Shown one piece after another: positions 11,145 through 24,600 of a stretch of DNA of 64,000 nt. Under the pieces are notes generated by a model that saw only the letters and a list, made by a program, of their open reading frames with translations, did no database searches and was not told the origin of the DNA. The translations under genes and the position numbers were made by a program. The stretch is from Lepus europaeus (lineage: Eukaryota; Chordata; Mammalia; Lagomorpha; Leporidae): assembly GCF_033115175.1 (NCBI RefSeq), contig NC_084834.1, positions 10,823,294 to 10,887,293 of the forward strand. The letters run 5' to 3'. Within the stretch, counting starts at the first letter, position 1. Each line of letters opens with the position of its first letter.

Positions 11145-12220
11145 TTTGAGCAAGAAAATTCCTTTCTAAATTCATTTCAGGTGTTTTGTTTTTATTTAAA
11201 TTCCACTTATATACAAAACATGGGAATGACTTTAAGAGGTGCAAAAAGGATAAGGACAGAGATACTGAAAATCTACCTTGAAAATCAATGATTGAATTTT
11301 GCAACTATGAGACAGTTACAGAATAACTGGATTCAAAAATGTTTGTCTTAGGGTAGGTGCCTCATGGGCAATTTTCTACCAAGGAATTCTAGCCTTCCAG
11401 GAAAGAAACTGAAGATTTCAAGCACCTTGATAACAAGGTGCAAACCTTTTATAAACTATCCTTTAGCGTTAGGTGAAAGGAAATTTAGGGACATTTAAAG
11501 GAAGCACGCTCTTGGTACTCTTCAGTAACGCAGATTGCGAAGACAGAAGACACAGGTGGTCCCTTTACAAGCTCAGGCTTGACTTCTGTCTCCACTGGAA
11601 AGTTCTGGCCAGACACCATACCTTTAATGGGTTCAGACTCCGGTGACAGTGTCATCTTGTCCATTGAAGAGAAAACAAAAGTAGTGTTAGTGTATTTTCA
11701 GTCACTTTCCAGTATCTGATTGCAGGAGAAGAATTTGTTTGAAATGTAAATATCATTTGCTCCCAATGTGGGTTTCGTAAGTTCTGAGACATCATCAAAC
11801 TAAGTATATCGAAGTATGTCTCTGAGAAAATGATGCCCAAGTTGAATAATCATTGTGAATCAAACCAATTCTTGTTTTGAATTAAAAGTTTGAGGTTTAA
11901 TTCTTGAAATCATTTAAATGAAGAATCTTGTACTTTGGAAAAGTACCCATCAGTTTTCCACAGGGAGCCAAGGATAGAATAACATCATTGACTCATATTG
12001 GAGATTGTCTTGCAGTTTCTGAGACATCATGAAGACCAGCTTATGAAAGAACAATTAATGAAAAAATGTTTTATAGATGTACTACTTTCTTGAGCAAAAC
12101 AAATCCCTATCCTATATTTATTCTGAGGTTTTTCTTTTTAACTTTGAGTACTATTTATGTATACAACATACAAAGATGATACGCTGGTACATGAAGGCAC
12201 CAAATTTGGAACACTGGGAA
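11145..12220. repeat. Relic tandem units, rightmost recognisable
   Basis: The attcctttctaaattca block at 11157 and its cousin near 12105 are about 0.95 kb apart. 11360-11420 matches 8770-8830 (gcctcat...gcaattttct...aaactgaag). 11515-11580 matches the array around the exon donor (cagaagacacaggtgg...gctcaggcttg). On the minus strand 11660-11560 is open, including NFPVETEVKPELV, but its phase differs from the array exons. Beyond 12220 I no longer see unit blocks. Confidence 0.68.
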
Positions 12221-12939
12221 GGACATGAGGTCTTTTCTGTTCATCCCTAACACTGTTCCCTTTCAAAGGGTTTCAAAGAGCACTGGGACTTGGGATGTGT
12301 CAGCTACCACAGAGTACCAAGGGGAGAGAAAGACAACCGGTAGTGTTGCTAGCCTCGCCGATGCTTCAACAGCAACACACTGATTATGTGTGAGAGAGTA
12401 ATTCAGGAAGTGTATGTTGCAATGCATTTCAAAGTATGAACTTGTCTATGCACACACTGTTTCTAGTTGTATCATAAATACCTATTATGAAAAAGTGTGC
12501 ATTCATCTGAATATGTTTAGCAGCCAAGTCACATACTACTTGAAGTCCATGTTTCCTCAGCACAAGAGGCACTCATTTGTAAGGGCTACACTTAAATTTG
12601 GTTAGAAAATGGATCCGTAGACTATATCAACACATGATCTCTCCGATGCACACATTATTTGCAACAGTGGCGTGGTAAGTCAAGTACATCATCTTATCTG
12701 TCCTTTGGTCTCAGGACACCATAAAACCTCCTGATCTGTGCTACCCTTGTGAAGACAGAGCAGGTGGCGTCATGGGAGGGGTGGCATTATTCTTGGGGTT
12801 AGCCCTGAGCTACAGGACATCGCTCGAGCTTCTCCCGTGACACCTGGCAGGCTTGCAGTCTGGTTCTTAGCAAAGCAGTGAAATTCTCCCAGAGAACCTG
12901 GCACGCTGGCCCTAAGATCCCACCTCAGGGAACTCTCAC
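12221..12939. other. Sequence between relic repeats and last RhoGAP exon, no gene
   Basis: Mostly unrecognised. On the minus strand a candidate short terminal exon could start after gtagctcag near 12813 and end at a TGA near 12771 in the phase left by exon L. Its acceptor has no pyrimidine tract, so I do not annotate it. A weak likeness of 12755-12800 to the unit's exon region was noted. Confidence 0.4.
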
Positions 12940-13090
12940 CTAGGCCGGCAGCACTCTGCCCCGCAGTGGCGATGACTTGCCGGCTGCTCTCTCCAAAGTT
13001 TCTTTTGGAATTCATACAGCTCTTCTTAGACTTCTGGTCATCTCCAAATATTCTGGGATAACTTGCAATCATAAACTCCACAAGGGAAAT
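12940..13090 (-). CDS. ARHGAP20-like: ARHGAP20-like exon L: end of RhoGAP domain, phase-1 donor to the tail
   Basis: 151 bp. Acceptor cccttttgtgtcacag, donor CCTAG|GTGAGA. Phase 0 in, phase 1 out. [20 protein letters not shown] matches the last RhoGAP helix of ARHGAP20 ('VSLLIQFLIENC.RIFGEE'). Thirty Ser/Lys/Gly/Ala-rich residues follow. It leaves one G of a codon, so any following exon must start with two bases. The exon units at 5902 and below do so. If the donor were skipped the frame would run on to a stop near 12770. Confidence 0.9.
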
Positions 13091-16000
13091 CTGTGACACA
13101 AAAGGGTGGACATGGGGTGCTCTTTTCCACTTGGTCTGTTTAGGAGCACAAGTCCTATGTGAACCGTGAACATCACGAAAATGTGAAATTCTGGATTCTA
13201 ACAAAAATTTGCACTTGACATTAACACATACGAGCCAATTTTATCTCCTAAATGACAGTTACACTTTCAAGAATACTATGTACTTTGTCCAAAAACACTT
13301 CTCATTAGAAGACCAACATATTTTGTGGCCTAGTTGAATGGCTAATATTTTGATATCACTTGCTTCTTTGGCAAAAATAGGATAACTGTCAGTTAACCTA
13401 TGCAGGATGTTTGAAGTGAAGATGTAATCATTCCACACTAAAACATGTCAAGTACTCGAGAAAAGAACACATGTGAAATGTGCTTCTCAAGTGAATTATC
13501 TTAAGCTTGAGAAGCAGAGTTTCTTTGTGGATCCTTTGACGTGAAAGGAGTCAGTGCAAAGAAACTGTCTGCTTGGTTAGCTGAAGTCTCTCCACCAGCA
13601 TGGCTCTGCCTCAACCCAGCATTACATTCTGCATGAGCTTGAGAAGAGCTGTGATTATACTGGAGATGTTATGGGCCCACTACAATGCTCCGGAAACCTT
13701 GATTCACCTTCACATTCCAGTAGCAGAGATGAAATTGCACACCAACATTTCTCTGAATGAGCCACAGCAGGTGGATGAAGGTCACTGGTGGAAGGATAAG
13801 TGTGCTCATCTTGCCCAAGCACACAAGGCAGTGTCACTACTGACCACCACTGACCACTATTATCACCACTGCCATCACTCAGCTCAGGAAGCCATGAAGA
13901 AAACTTGGTTCAAGTCTGCATGGCTCTCAGTGACAGAGACAGAATTGCACCTTAGATTGCCCAACTACCAAAACTTGGTTTCCTTCTATCATGTTACATG
14001 AGCTTCTTCTCTCTCCATGTTTAAGTCATATCACTCTTCTGTTTCCTACATAGGAAAGAAGTAACTCACTGCTATCAATTTCCTGCATAACACCCCACCC
14101 TTCCACAATTCCCAATACAGAATAAGTGACCTGACACTGTAGAGGGGTAAAATGGAAGTCTTCATGGTTTAAAAAAAAAAAAAAAAAAGGCTCATCAGAA
14201 TGCAAATCCTGACTTTCACTTTCCCACTGGGACTGTGCTCCTCAACACATACAAACAGGGTACCTCATTACCTTTCTCCTCAATTCGCCTTCGAGGGCTG
14301 GGCTTGTTGAAGTAGATCGCCAGACACACAGAAGGCTCGGGGTGATGCACAAAGCTAACTTTGATGTAGTCATTTGATTGTATGATGCATTACGTGAGAT
14401 TGCATATAATGATGAAAACAAGTGTCTTAGGACAGCTGCGTTAGCTCTGGGCAGATGGGCTAAAAGCCTAAACACAAAAAAATGGAGTCTTATAACAAGT
14501 CACATAATCCAATGAAAATACAGACAAAAGGAGCTGTAAGTCTTAAAAAAATTCCTATGATTTTTTGCTGTGTTTTCACTTGGGATAACTCTGTCAATAT
14601 CTAATTGAACACAGGTATATTAAAAACAGATGTTGTGTTACAGAATGTTCTCAGGTGAGAGCTTACTGAGGAAATTCAACAGCAATTAATTGAAAGCATT
14701 GCCCTTCTTTGAAAGGTAATAGTGCAAGAATGCTGCCTCAAGCCAAGAGTCTAAAGTAGTGATGGAACAAACACATCCCAGGCATGAATGTATACAAAAG
14801 TGCTTGACTGACTTCAATTCCATAAGCACACACAGAGATCTCCACTTAGTTGCTCCTGACAATATGACGGTCAGACCCGTGGTCAACTGTTCTTGTACCA
14901 TGTCTCTGACACCAGCAGGCTTCCTCCCCACCAATGTCATACATTCAGAATGTGTACAATATCAACAACTCGATAACAACACTATTTGGGGAGAAATAAG
15001 AACTCAATGACAATGGTAGAGTCTACATGTCTTCTGATTCTGGCTGTGGTGTGTGGGACTACAAGAACCCTCTTCACAATGTGCACTCTTTTAGTGGTTC
15101 ATGCTCGAGAGCAGAAGAGAATCTTTTTCTCAGACTATGTCGGTTGCTTTCTGAGGCATGTCTGGAGTACAGTACCAATTATATAGAATCACCTCTGGAT
15201 GTCTCTGGCCTCCTCGTCATTGCCTTCATCAAGAACATTCAGCCACTGATCATAGAGGTCAGCTGAAAACAGGGTGTTAGGAAAGGCTCGAAGGCAATCC
15301 TTATAGAGATTAAAAAAGAAGTTATATCAATTTGTTGGCAAGTATAGACTGGAGAAGTTACAAAGAAAACATTTAATTGCAATATTTAATTTAATCTCCG
15401 CTTTTTCTCTAGACGCTCAAACTGTGACCTCCATAGAGTTTGGCCTCTCATTCCCACCACTGTGTACATGCAGAAACAGGTGCTTCAATTTCTTCTGACT
15501 TTCTTCTGACTTCTCAGAGTCTCAGAAGTTTTGGAAGGGAAGAAAAACCTCATCTTATTGTCTCAATCATCTTTTGGGGGGTAGTTATTATGGCATAGTG
15601 GATTTATCTGCTGCCAGGGATGCCATCAACTCATATCAGAGGGTCACTTCAATTCCTGGCTGCTCTACTTCTGATTCAGCACATTGCTGAAGTGCCTGAG
15701 AAAGCAGTGGGTAACTGCCCAAGTACTTGGGGCTCTGCCCTATTTCAGAGACCTGAAACAAGTTTTGGGTTCTGGCTTCAGGTTGGCCCAGCCCAACCTG
15801 GGCCACTGCAAAAAACTGGGGAGTGAACCTACATGTGGAAGATTGATATCTCTGTATGAGCATGTGTGTGTGTGTGTGTCATTGTAAGCTTATTTATTTA
15901 TGTAAAAGATGGAGTTGAAACACACAGAGAGAGAGAGAGAGAGAGAGGGAAACAGAGAGACAGAGAGGGAAACAGAGAGAAATCTTCCATACACGAATTT

Positions 16001-18564
16001 ACTCTGCAAATGTCCACATTGAATCCACAAGCCAGGAACTCCACCCAGCTCTGCTATGTGAGTGGCAGGGACCACAGTATTTGGGCCATCTTTTGCTGCC
16101 TTCCCATATCCATTCGTGCTAAGTTCAACCAGAAGCAAGCAGCTGGGACTCAAATCAGTGCACATATAGGTTGTCTGTGTTGCAGGCAGTAGGTAAATGC
16201 ACTGCGCTACACTGCCAGACCCATACGTGTCTCTTTCTATCACTCTGCCATTCAAACATATAAAACAAATCTCTATAGTCTTCTTTGCCTATATTTTAGT
16301 AAAATAGTACAAACTGACAGATCTGCTTATGGGTCATCCTAAATCATATTATGCACTGAGGACATGTAAACATACATACTTCACATTTTGATTTCAGACT
16401 AATCCTTTTAAGTCTTAGCAGCAAAGGTTCCGAACCAAATGAACTAAATATACACACGTGTACTCACATAAAATAGGAAGTAAGGACTGGACATTTTGAC
16501 TATGTCTGTTCCCTGGGGCAAAATACTCTCCTAATAGCCTCATTCGACTTTCCTTTTCACTAGCTCATTGATCAACTCTTTTTTTTTTTTTTAAAAACAG
16601 AGTGGACAGTGAGAGAGACAGAGAGAAAGGTCTTCCTTTGCCATTGGTTCACCTTCCAATGGCCGCTGCGGCCAGTGCGCTGCGACCAGCGCACCACGCT
16701 GATCAGGAGCCAGGAGCCAGGTGCTTCTCCGGGTCTCCCACGGGGTGCATGGCCCAAACACTTGGGCCATAGCAGAGAGCTGGCCTGGAAGAGGGACAAC
16801 CGGGACAGAATCTGGCACCCCAACTGGGACTAGAACCCAGTGTGCCAGCGCTGCTAGGTGGAAGATTAGCCTATTGAGCCACAGCGCAGGCCTTCTTTTT
16901 TTTCTTTCACAGGCAGAGTGGGTAGTGAGAAAGAGAGACAGAGAGAAAGGTCTTCCTTTGCCGTTGGTTCACCCTCCAATGGCCGCCGCGGCCAGCGTGC
17001 TGCGGCCGGCACACTGCGCTGATCCGATGGCAGGAGCCAGGTACTTCTCCTGGTCTCCCATGGGGTGCAGGGCCCAAGCACTTGGGCCATCCTCCACTGC
17101 ACTCCCTGGCCACAGCAGAGAGCTGGCCTGGAAGAGGGGCAACTGGGACAGAATCTGGCACCCCGACCGGGACTAGAACCCGGTGTGCTGGCGCCACAGG
17201 CGGAGGATTAGCCTAGTGAGCCACGGCGCTGCCCTTGATCAACTCTTCACAAATATAACCAGAAGATGGTGGGATTTATATTTCCAGTTCATATCCCGTT
17301 GCTAGCTTTCTTTCCACTGGTCTTACTATATGGCCCATGACACGTTTAAATAGCAGTGAGTGTAGGAAATGCCTCTCAGTAAGTGTTGTGTTCATAATCC
17401 AGACATTGCTCGCTCATTCTAGTATTTCTTCAATAGTCATTTATGTCATATCCAGTTTGGACTACTGGGGATAGAACAGTGAAGAAAATGGACAAAATCC
17501 AAGCCCTCTTATACCTTGACTATGTCACTCGTGTCCAATACTCTCCCACTGTAGTTACAGCCTTCGACTGTTTCCCAAGGAGTATGTCCAATATGTGTGG
17601 AGCTCTGAATGATGTGGAAGTCTGGGATGGTTCAGGAGTAGCTTTGTCTGCTGAGTACTTACTTCCATGCATGTGGGGTATGTGTCCTCTCTTGGCTTTC
17701 CCTGTGCTGCAGGATGAATAGACGGGGCATGTTGTGGAAGCCACACTGTGAGCCAAGGAGAATATGTGAAGACGATTTGCTGTTGTACCTCTGCTTCTAG
17801 GTAGCTCAATGGCAAATTCAACTCGATGATTGCATTTATTTTTAGCCTGGACCAACTCTCCAGGTGATTCACATGGTATTTATCAAAAATCAGACTCCAA
17901 AGTCCTCAGAGGGGTAAACCCTATATCTTGTTGGAAAATGACATCAACTTCATGTACAACACAAACAACACAAACATGTGACTGTCTAACCTAGTGTATA
18001 TTTTTATGATTGAGTGATGTACGTGTGGGCCTGTAAGTCATTACAGAAGTGTAACCATTTAACATGTGGCCAAGCATTGATGGAGGGTAAGGAAAGAGCA
18101 AGTGTAATGAGTGTTTCGAAGAATGTAAGGATACTTTTTGTAGTGATTACGACATTACCAGATTTTTGTTTCACAGCTGTTGAAAATACCAACAATTCAA
18201 TTTTCCCTCATAGAAATGAACCTGGATACTTGTGATTTTACCATATAACTTTGAAATACATGTGTATTTTGCACCACCTTGGTTTTTAGAATTCTTTGCT
18301 CGGGGCTGGCACTGTTTTGCAGCAGGTTAACGCTTTGGCCTGAAGTGCCAGAATCCCATATGGTATGGGCACGGGTTCGAGGCCCGGCTGCTCCTTTTCC
18401 AGCCAGGTTCTCTGCTATGGCCTGGGAAAGCAGTGGAAGGTGGCCCAAGTCCTTTGGCCCCTGCACCCACGTGGGAGAACCAGAGGAGGCTCCTGGCTCC
18501 TGGCTTCAGATTGGTGCAGCTCTGGCCATTGCAGCCAATTGGGGAGTGAACCATCACATGGAGG

Positions 18565-18606
<42 letters not shown>

Positions 18607-21600
18607 CTCCTCTCTGTGTAATTCTGACTTTCAAATAAATAAAAAAAAGAAAATTCTGTGCTCAATGGGCAGAGGCACAGAGAGCGAGACACACATGCAC
18701 ATACACACACACTGTTCATGAATGAGGAAGAGAGACAGAGAGAGATCCTACATAAAAGAATGGCTCCAAAATCCAGTTCAGACCCTGGTTGAAGCCAAGA
18801 GCATCATCCTTGCCTCTCACATGGGAGGCAAGAACCTCAGTACCTTGGCCATCTTCCACTGCCTTCCCAGATGCATTGACAGGATGCTGGATCAGCAGCA
18901 CAGCAGCCAGGACTCGAATTGGTGCTCTGATATACGACGCCAGCATTCCAACCCCCAGCATACCCTGCTATGCCACAACACAGGCCCAACATTTTAAAAC
19001 ATCTAACGTAGCTTTGCCTGCTGCAACACTTTCAAAGTCAGATTTACAAGCTGAGCTTTGTGCTGGGGCTCGTTGCTATGTAACTATAACTATGAGTATT
19101 GGCTTAAGTACAATGGAAATGAACATAAGATGCCAACAGTAGTCAAAATGAAGGCAGCTCCAAATAGCAGAGTCCTGATACCACGTGTGAAGCAAAGGCA
19201 TAAGAGACAGGGGAAAGAATGACAATGGAAAGAATGGAATTTTCTTGGCATTTATGTGTATGTGTAATTCATTTTAAAAGCAATGTTTGCTTATTGTGGA
19301 AAACACCTAGAATGGTTTTCAAAATTTCAAATAAAGTTTCTTTGGGAAACTCTGATGTCATTAGGAAGACACTGTCAAATCTGGCAAACGCAGGAGATTT
19401 GTACTGGCCAAAATTCTATATGAATAACCAGGGTTTATTTGGAAGATGCTTGGGCAATTATTAGGAACTATGCTAGCATAATTCTGCATGGAGCATTCAG
19501 ATGAGGACAGCAAGCATGGAGTCTGAAGACTGGGGAAAGCTATCTAACAAGCAGAGTCTGTCCAATGAAGGGAGTAGCTGCCTACAACCTGGACATTCTG
19601 ATGTGTTTTTCAGTTTCTCAGGCGCTTAACTGATTAGGCCTATTACTCTTCTTGAGATGTCACGAGGAATGAAACCCATCACACAGCTTCCATATTGTGC
19701 ATAGATGATGCCAGAATCCCCCTACCTTTAATAGTGTTGCTAACACAAGTGGCGATTCATTGCCCCAGTCGCCTCTATCTCCTGTATTGAATCTTTCCTT
19801 CAGGGCTATAAATGACTTTAGGTCACCAACTTTTTGAAAAATATTCTCTGTCTTTGGCCCTTTCTGCTTGATAAGGCGGATCAACTCCTGTGGGAAAGAA
19901 AAAGGAAAGCTAATTAAAGGACATTTCATATCCACAAGCCCAGAACAAAAGCTAGCCCCTGTAAAGAAGAGTATGTGAACTAATACAGCAGGAGCTGAAG
20001 TGAGAGAAGAAAATTTGTTTCAGTGTCTCTAAATACATGTTCGACCCATCCCTCTGATCTGTGTCCACCCACTAAATTGTTTTGAATGCTGGCTTTAACC
20101 TATTTTCATTCTCAAGGAATGGAACTTTTAAACCAAACTTCTCTGCTTCAAGCTTTCAGTGAATCACTCTCTCCTGTTTCACCATGCTGTTCTCATTATT
20201 TCCTAGTACTGATGACCTTGCCCAACTAGGAAAATCTCATTGCCACACTTGTTGACTTCCATGTCCTTCTGCCCCATCTTCATGCCAAGAGGGGAACAGG
20301 AGTGTCACAGTCAGGTATCTCCAGGAATTTGTCACCTATTAGGTCCCTTACTTTTCATGAGACCTTGGGCATAGTACATTACCTTACTCAAGCTTTCCTT
20401 TTATCCATGAATGATGTCACAGTGATGAGGATCCTAGCAACTCCTTCAACTTGTGAATGCTGCAAGGGCTGGGGCACCATCTAGCATGGAACTAACTTGA
20501 TACATTCCTCCCCACCTAGCATAAAATGCCCTACATCTAGCATAGTGCGTGTAGATGTGCTGGACAATCAATGTGCCAACTCTCAAATGCCCTCCCGGGA
20601 AATAACACAGGCCACATTCTGTGGCTTTCCTCTGACACAATTTCTTATGATAGAAGGATAAATAAATGGCAGATGATCCATCTAATCATCTGAAATACAA
20701 ACCACACCCACAGTGAGGGACCTTGAGTTATAAGTTCGAGTCATCTAGACAAAAAGGAAATGAAGGAACACTTCAAGGAAGAGGCTAAAAGGGGAACATG
20801 GGGGATGTCGACTCAAAGAGATTCAGAAACATTCCTTTTGCTGTGTGTGAGCAGGTGACTGGGTAACATCGCTGAAACCAGCAGAATAAACGGAACGGTT
20901 GTTTCTCCTGTTGCGTTTCAAGTAAGACCACGATAACGGATCTGACTGCTCTTCTTTGAGGTCACATTCAGAAGGCATGTCAGCCAAAGCCAGGGACTGA
21001 CAAATGATGGCCTCATCGGAAACACTTTTGGATGATGACACCAACCCCTCAGAACGCTCACTCCTCAGGAGGGCTTCAGAAGATCAAAATGGTACCTACC
21101 CAAAGCGTGAGCATCAGGTCCTCCACACCAGACACTCTCAGGAATGTTGGCACTGAAAGAGCAGGAGCGGCGTCCTGGGGCACGTCATTATGGCTTCTGG
21201 TAATGCCCCAGCAACACAGCCAGTTCGTGGGAAAGCCTGAGGAGAAAATGAGACCATTAGCTGTGGAGGATCAATGACAGATTCTGTTTCCACCCTTTCC
21301 ACCCATCCATTGACAGATGACTGTTTCCACCCTTAGAAAAGACAGAAACTGATCCATTTGTGGTGCACAAGAGCTTACAATCTGAAATTGGCTAGTTCCA
21401 TCCACGTGACATTCATGAACTTTTCTTCCCAGTTTCCTATAAGCTGGCAGTTAGAATCAGGTGTTTAGCCTAATTGTTAAGATGCCCTAGGCTCATATCA
21501 GAGTATCTGGACCTGATGTCCATCTTTGGCTCTCAATTCCAGCTTCTTGCAAATGCAGGCCCTCTGAGGCACTATGCATGGCTAACAAATTTGGGTTCCT

Positions 21601-24600
21601 ACCTCTAACAAGCACAACATGGAATAAGTTCCCAAATTCCAGCTCTAGCCCTGCCTGTCATAAAGGAGACATGATATAAATACCAGATTCCAGTTCTGTC
21701 CCTGGCCCATGGCCACGGCTGACATTTAGTGAGTGAATCAGAGGATAGGAAACTCATCTCAACTCTCTCCTCCCTTCTCCTCCCTTCTCTCTCTCTCCCT
21801 CCCTCCCTCCCTCCCTCCTTCTCTTGGGCATGTGTGTGATGGTCTCTCAAATCAAACAATTAATCAACCAGAAATGAAATATAAAGACTTGAGGAAGCTG
21901 CTCAGGTTCAATTCTGGCAGTGCTACCTACAGTTTTTGCTTTTTATTTTTTTTGCATAATGAGACACCTCACATTGAGTTGTACACATCCTCTGAAGTTT
22001 ACCCAGTGGAGTCAGGTGTCAGAACTCATTTGAAAAGCTAAAAAATACAGTTGACATTCAAACTAAGTGGAGTCTCATAATCTACTTCATGCTAAGTCAC
22101 CTTTCCCTATGAGATTTCCTGTTTGGTAGTCTGAATGCCCAACCACCAGCAACTCACTCCCATCAAAGAGATCTGCACTTCATGACACAAGCTCCCTGAT
22201 ATCACTCAACCAGCCTCTGCCTCCCTCCCTCACTCTTCAGGGTTACAAAGCTTAACCTGTTCCCCAGGTGACTTGATTCCACCTTCTTCACTTGGTTCCC
22301 AAACGAGTGGCAGGATCCCATGGGGCCTTGTTCCTTGTGCCACCCTGCCAAGCTATACAGACTATATTTTAGCTACCCATCACGCTCTGCCAGGTGAATG
22401 CTGAAGAAGAATTTTCCACAGACAAGAGAATCACCAAAGAAAACATGAGTTTGGAATATCTACTGCTCAGCTGTGCACGTTTTCTTAAGAAGGCACCTAA
22501 ACTTTTCTTCTTAAATGACCCATTTATGCTGAATATCATAAAAGGCACCAGAGGAGTCAAGGTGCAGTGTGATAGACAGATAGGGGAAATTACCAAAAAC
22601 AATCTGGTTTTTTTAGATTCATTTTATTTATTTGAAAGACAGAATTACAGAGAGAGGTAGAGACAGAGAAAGGACTTCCATCCACTGGTTCACTCCCCAG
22701 ATGGCCACAATGGATAGAGCTATGCCGACCCAAAGCCAGGAGCAAGGAGCTTCTTCTGGGTCTCCCACATGGGTGCAGGGGCCCAAGGACTCGGGTCATC
22801 TTCTACTGCTTTCCTAGGCCATAGCACAGAGCTGGATCGGAAGAGGAGCAGCCGGGATGAGAACTGGTGCCCATATGGGACGACTGCGCTTCAGGCCAGG
22901 GCTTTAACCCGCTGTGCCACACCATCGGCCCCCTCCCCAAATATCTTTCATCAGCCATCTTCTTGGCATTTCTGGGCCCCTGAATGCATCACCATCAGAC
23001 AAACAACGGAGGGCAATCCTCATGGTGCTGTATCATTGAGGAAGCCAGGATAGGCTCCAAGATGTGCCACTTCATCAGCCAGCCCAGTTAGTCAATTCTT
23101 GGGACTTCCCTTTGACTCAACTTGTATAAGAATGATGCTATCTACACCTCACTGCACTAATATAATGTATTACACAGCATGGCACACAAGTTATCACAAC
23201 CCTGAAGAAAATTGCTTTCTTCTATAATCATTTACAATCTAATGGTGTAAAGGATCCGACACATCAGTTTCCTCACCCTAAAGTAAACTTTATCTCCATT
23301 CTCTTTCTGGTTAGTTAGTACTCTCCAGAGAGCATGCAGTCACAAAGAAATCCAACACCAAGCATTCAAAATTCCACCATTTTAAAAGGAGACAAGAAAA
23401 AAGCAAATGCCATCTCAAATGCAGGAGGCTGCTCATACATACTACCATATCCAACTTTTTGTTTAAAACAGGCAAGAATACATGGTTTAACTTGTGTGCA
23501 ACCTGGTGCACCTAAGACTCACCTGATTTCATTATTTAAAAAACTATTGGGACATAATCCACTACTTAGTTGTCACACAGCTAAGCAATTAAGCATCATG
23601 CTCCATGCCTTGATATGAATCTATACATCCAGAACATATGGGAACAAAGAGAGATGAGTGCCATTACAATCTTTCTCAAACAAAAATACTTTCGGTGCTT
23701 AGCTGAGGCTTTCATAAGGTACATTCTTTAGTGAGAGCGCATGCTGCTTCTGTGACCAATGGAAACAGCAGCCATTTTCCATGAGACACGTTGCGTAATT
23801 CAACAAGCTCACTTCAAAACCACTGAGCCTTTCTGACAGTCCTGGCGATACTTCTGGTGGTGGCATTCTCTTGCCCAAATGGGGGTTGTAGATGTTTAAA
23901 AAGTTAAGATTTACAATCTTGTATAGGAGCAACATTTATAGAATATTGCTATATGCTCACAAGTTACAACCAAAAACACATTTATAAGCTATAGAACTCA
24001 CAGAATATCCTCACAACAAGAAAAGTACGAACACCATTCACAGTGGAAATTATTATACTCTTGCCACAATATTTCCCACCTTACTAAAAACTGTTCTTCC
24101 GAGAAAGGTCTCTCAAAAGAATACTGACAAGTAGGGAGAGAATGGAAAGCAAAAAGCTGAAACATCCCTGATCGTAACTGTTCAGTCCATGTCTGGTCTA
24201 GATATGCATCTGAAGCCTGAAGAAAGTCAGCATGCCATGGGCATAATGAAGAGATCAATTCAGGAAGCAACCCCCTAGCCACTTCAGCCCAAGCCAGAAG
24301 AGATCCAAATTCAATGCCAGTTTCTCACCAAGCTGGAGATCTTCCATATAAGGTAAGTCTAAGGCATGCAGTAAACTGATTACTTCCTGCTCTCACTCCA
24401 GATTCAGGGGTAACCTCTGGAATGGTTAGTCTTCATTTCCAGGCCTTCACACCTGATGCTCTTCATTGTAAAGATTTATTTGTAATACAGAATAACACAC
24501 AGAGAAAGACATCTTTCATCACTCTGTTCTCTTCCCAAATGGCCACAACAACCAGGGATAGGGCTGGAGATTAGAACTCCAACTGGATCTCCCACATGCG

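Noticed and set aside
12770..12813. Alternative terminal exon (GLTPRIMPPLP then stop) after exon L
   Set aside because: The phase fits, but the acceptor has no pyrimidine tract and there is no supporting similarity.
13600..14001. 133-codon plus-strand ORF
   Set aside because: Lies in an intron of the minus-strand gene, His/Leu-rich low-complexity part, no domain or splice context.
16572..17197. ORFs of 75-151 codons on both strands
   Set aside because: Entirely within CSINE copies, as are those at 36022-36426, 37855-38280, 44405-44733, 59322-59702 and 61646-62045.
20823..21044. 73-codon minus-strand ORF directly downstream of exon H
   Set aside because: Lies in the intron after a good donor (21099); no match to ARHGAP20 and joining it would break the phase into exon I.
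22394..22660. 88-codon plus-strand ORF with a coding-like look
   Set aside because: Runs into a SINE; I could not assign it to any family and no splice or start context supports it.
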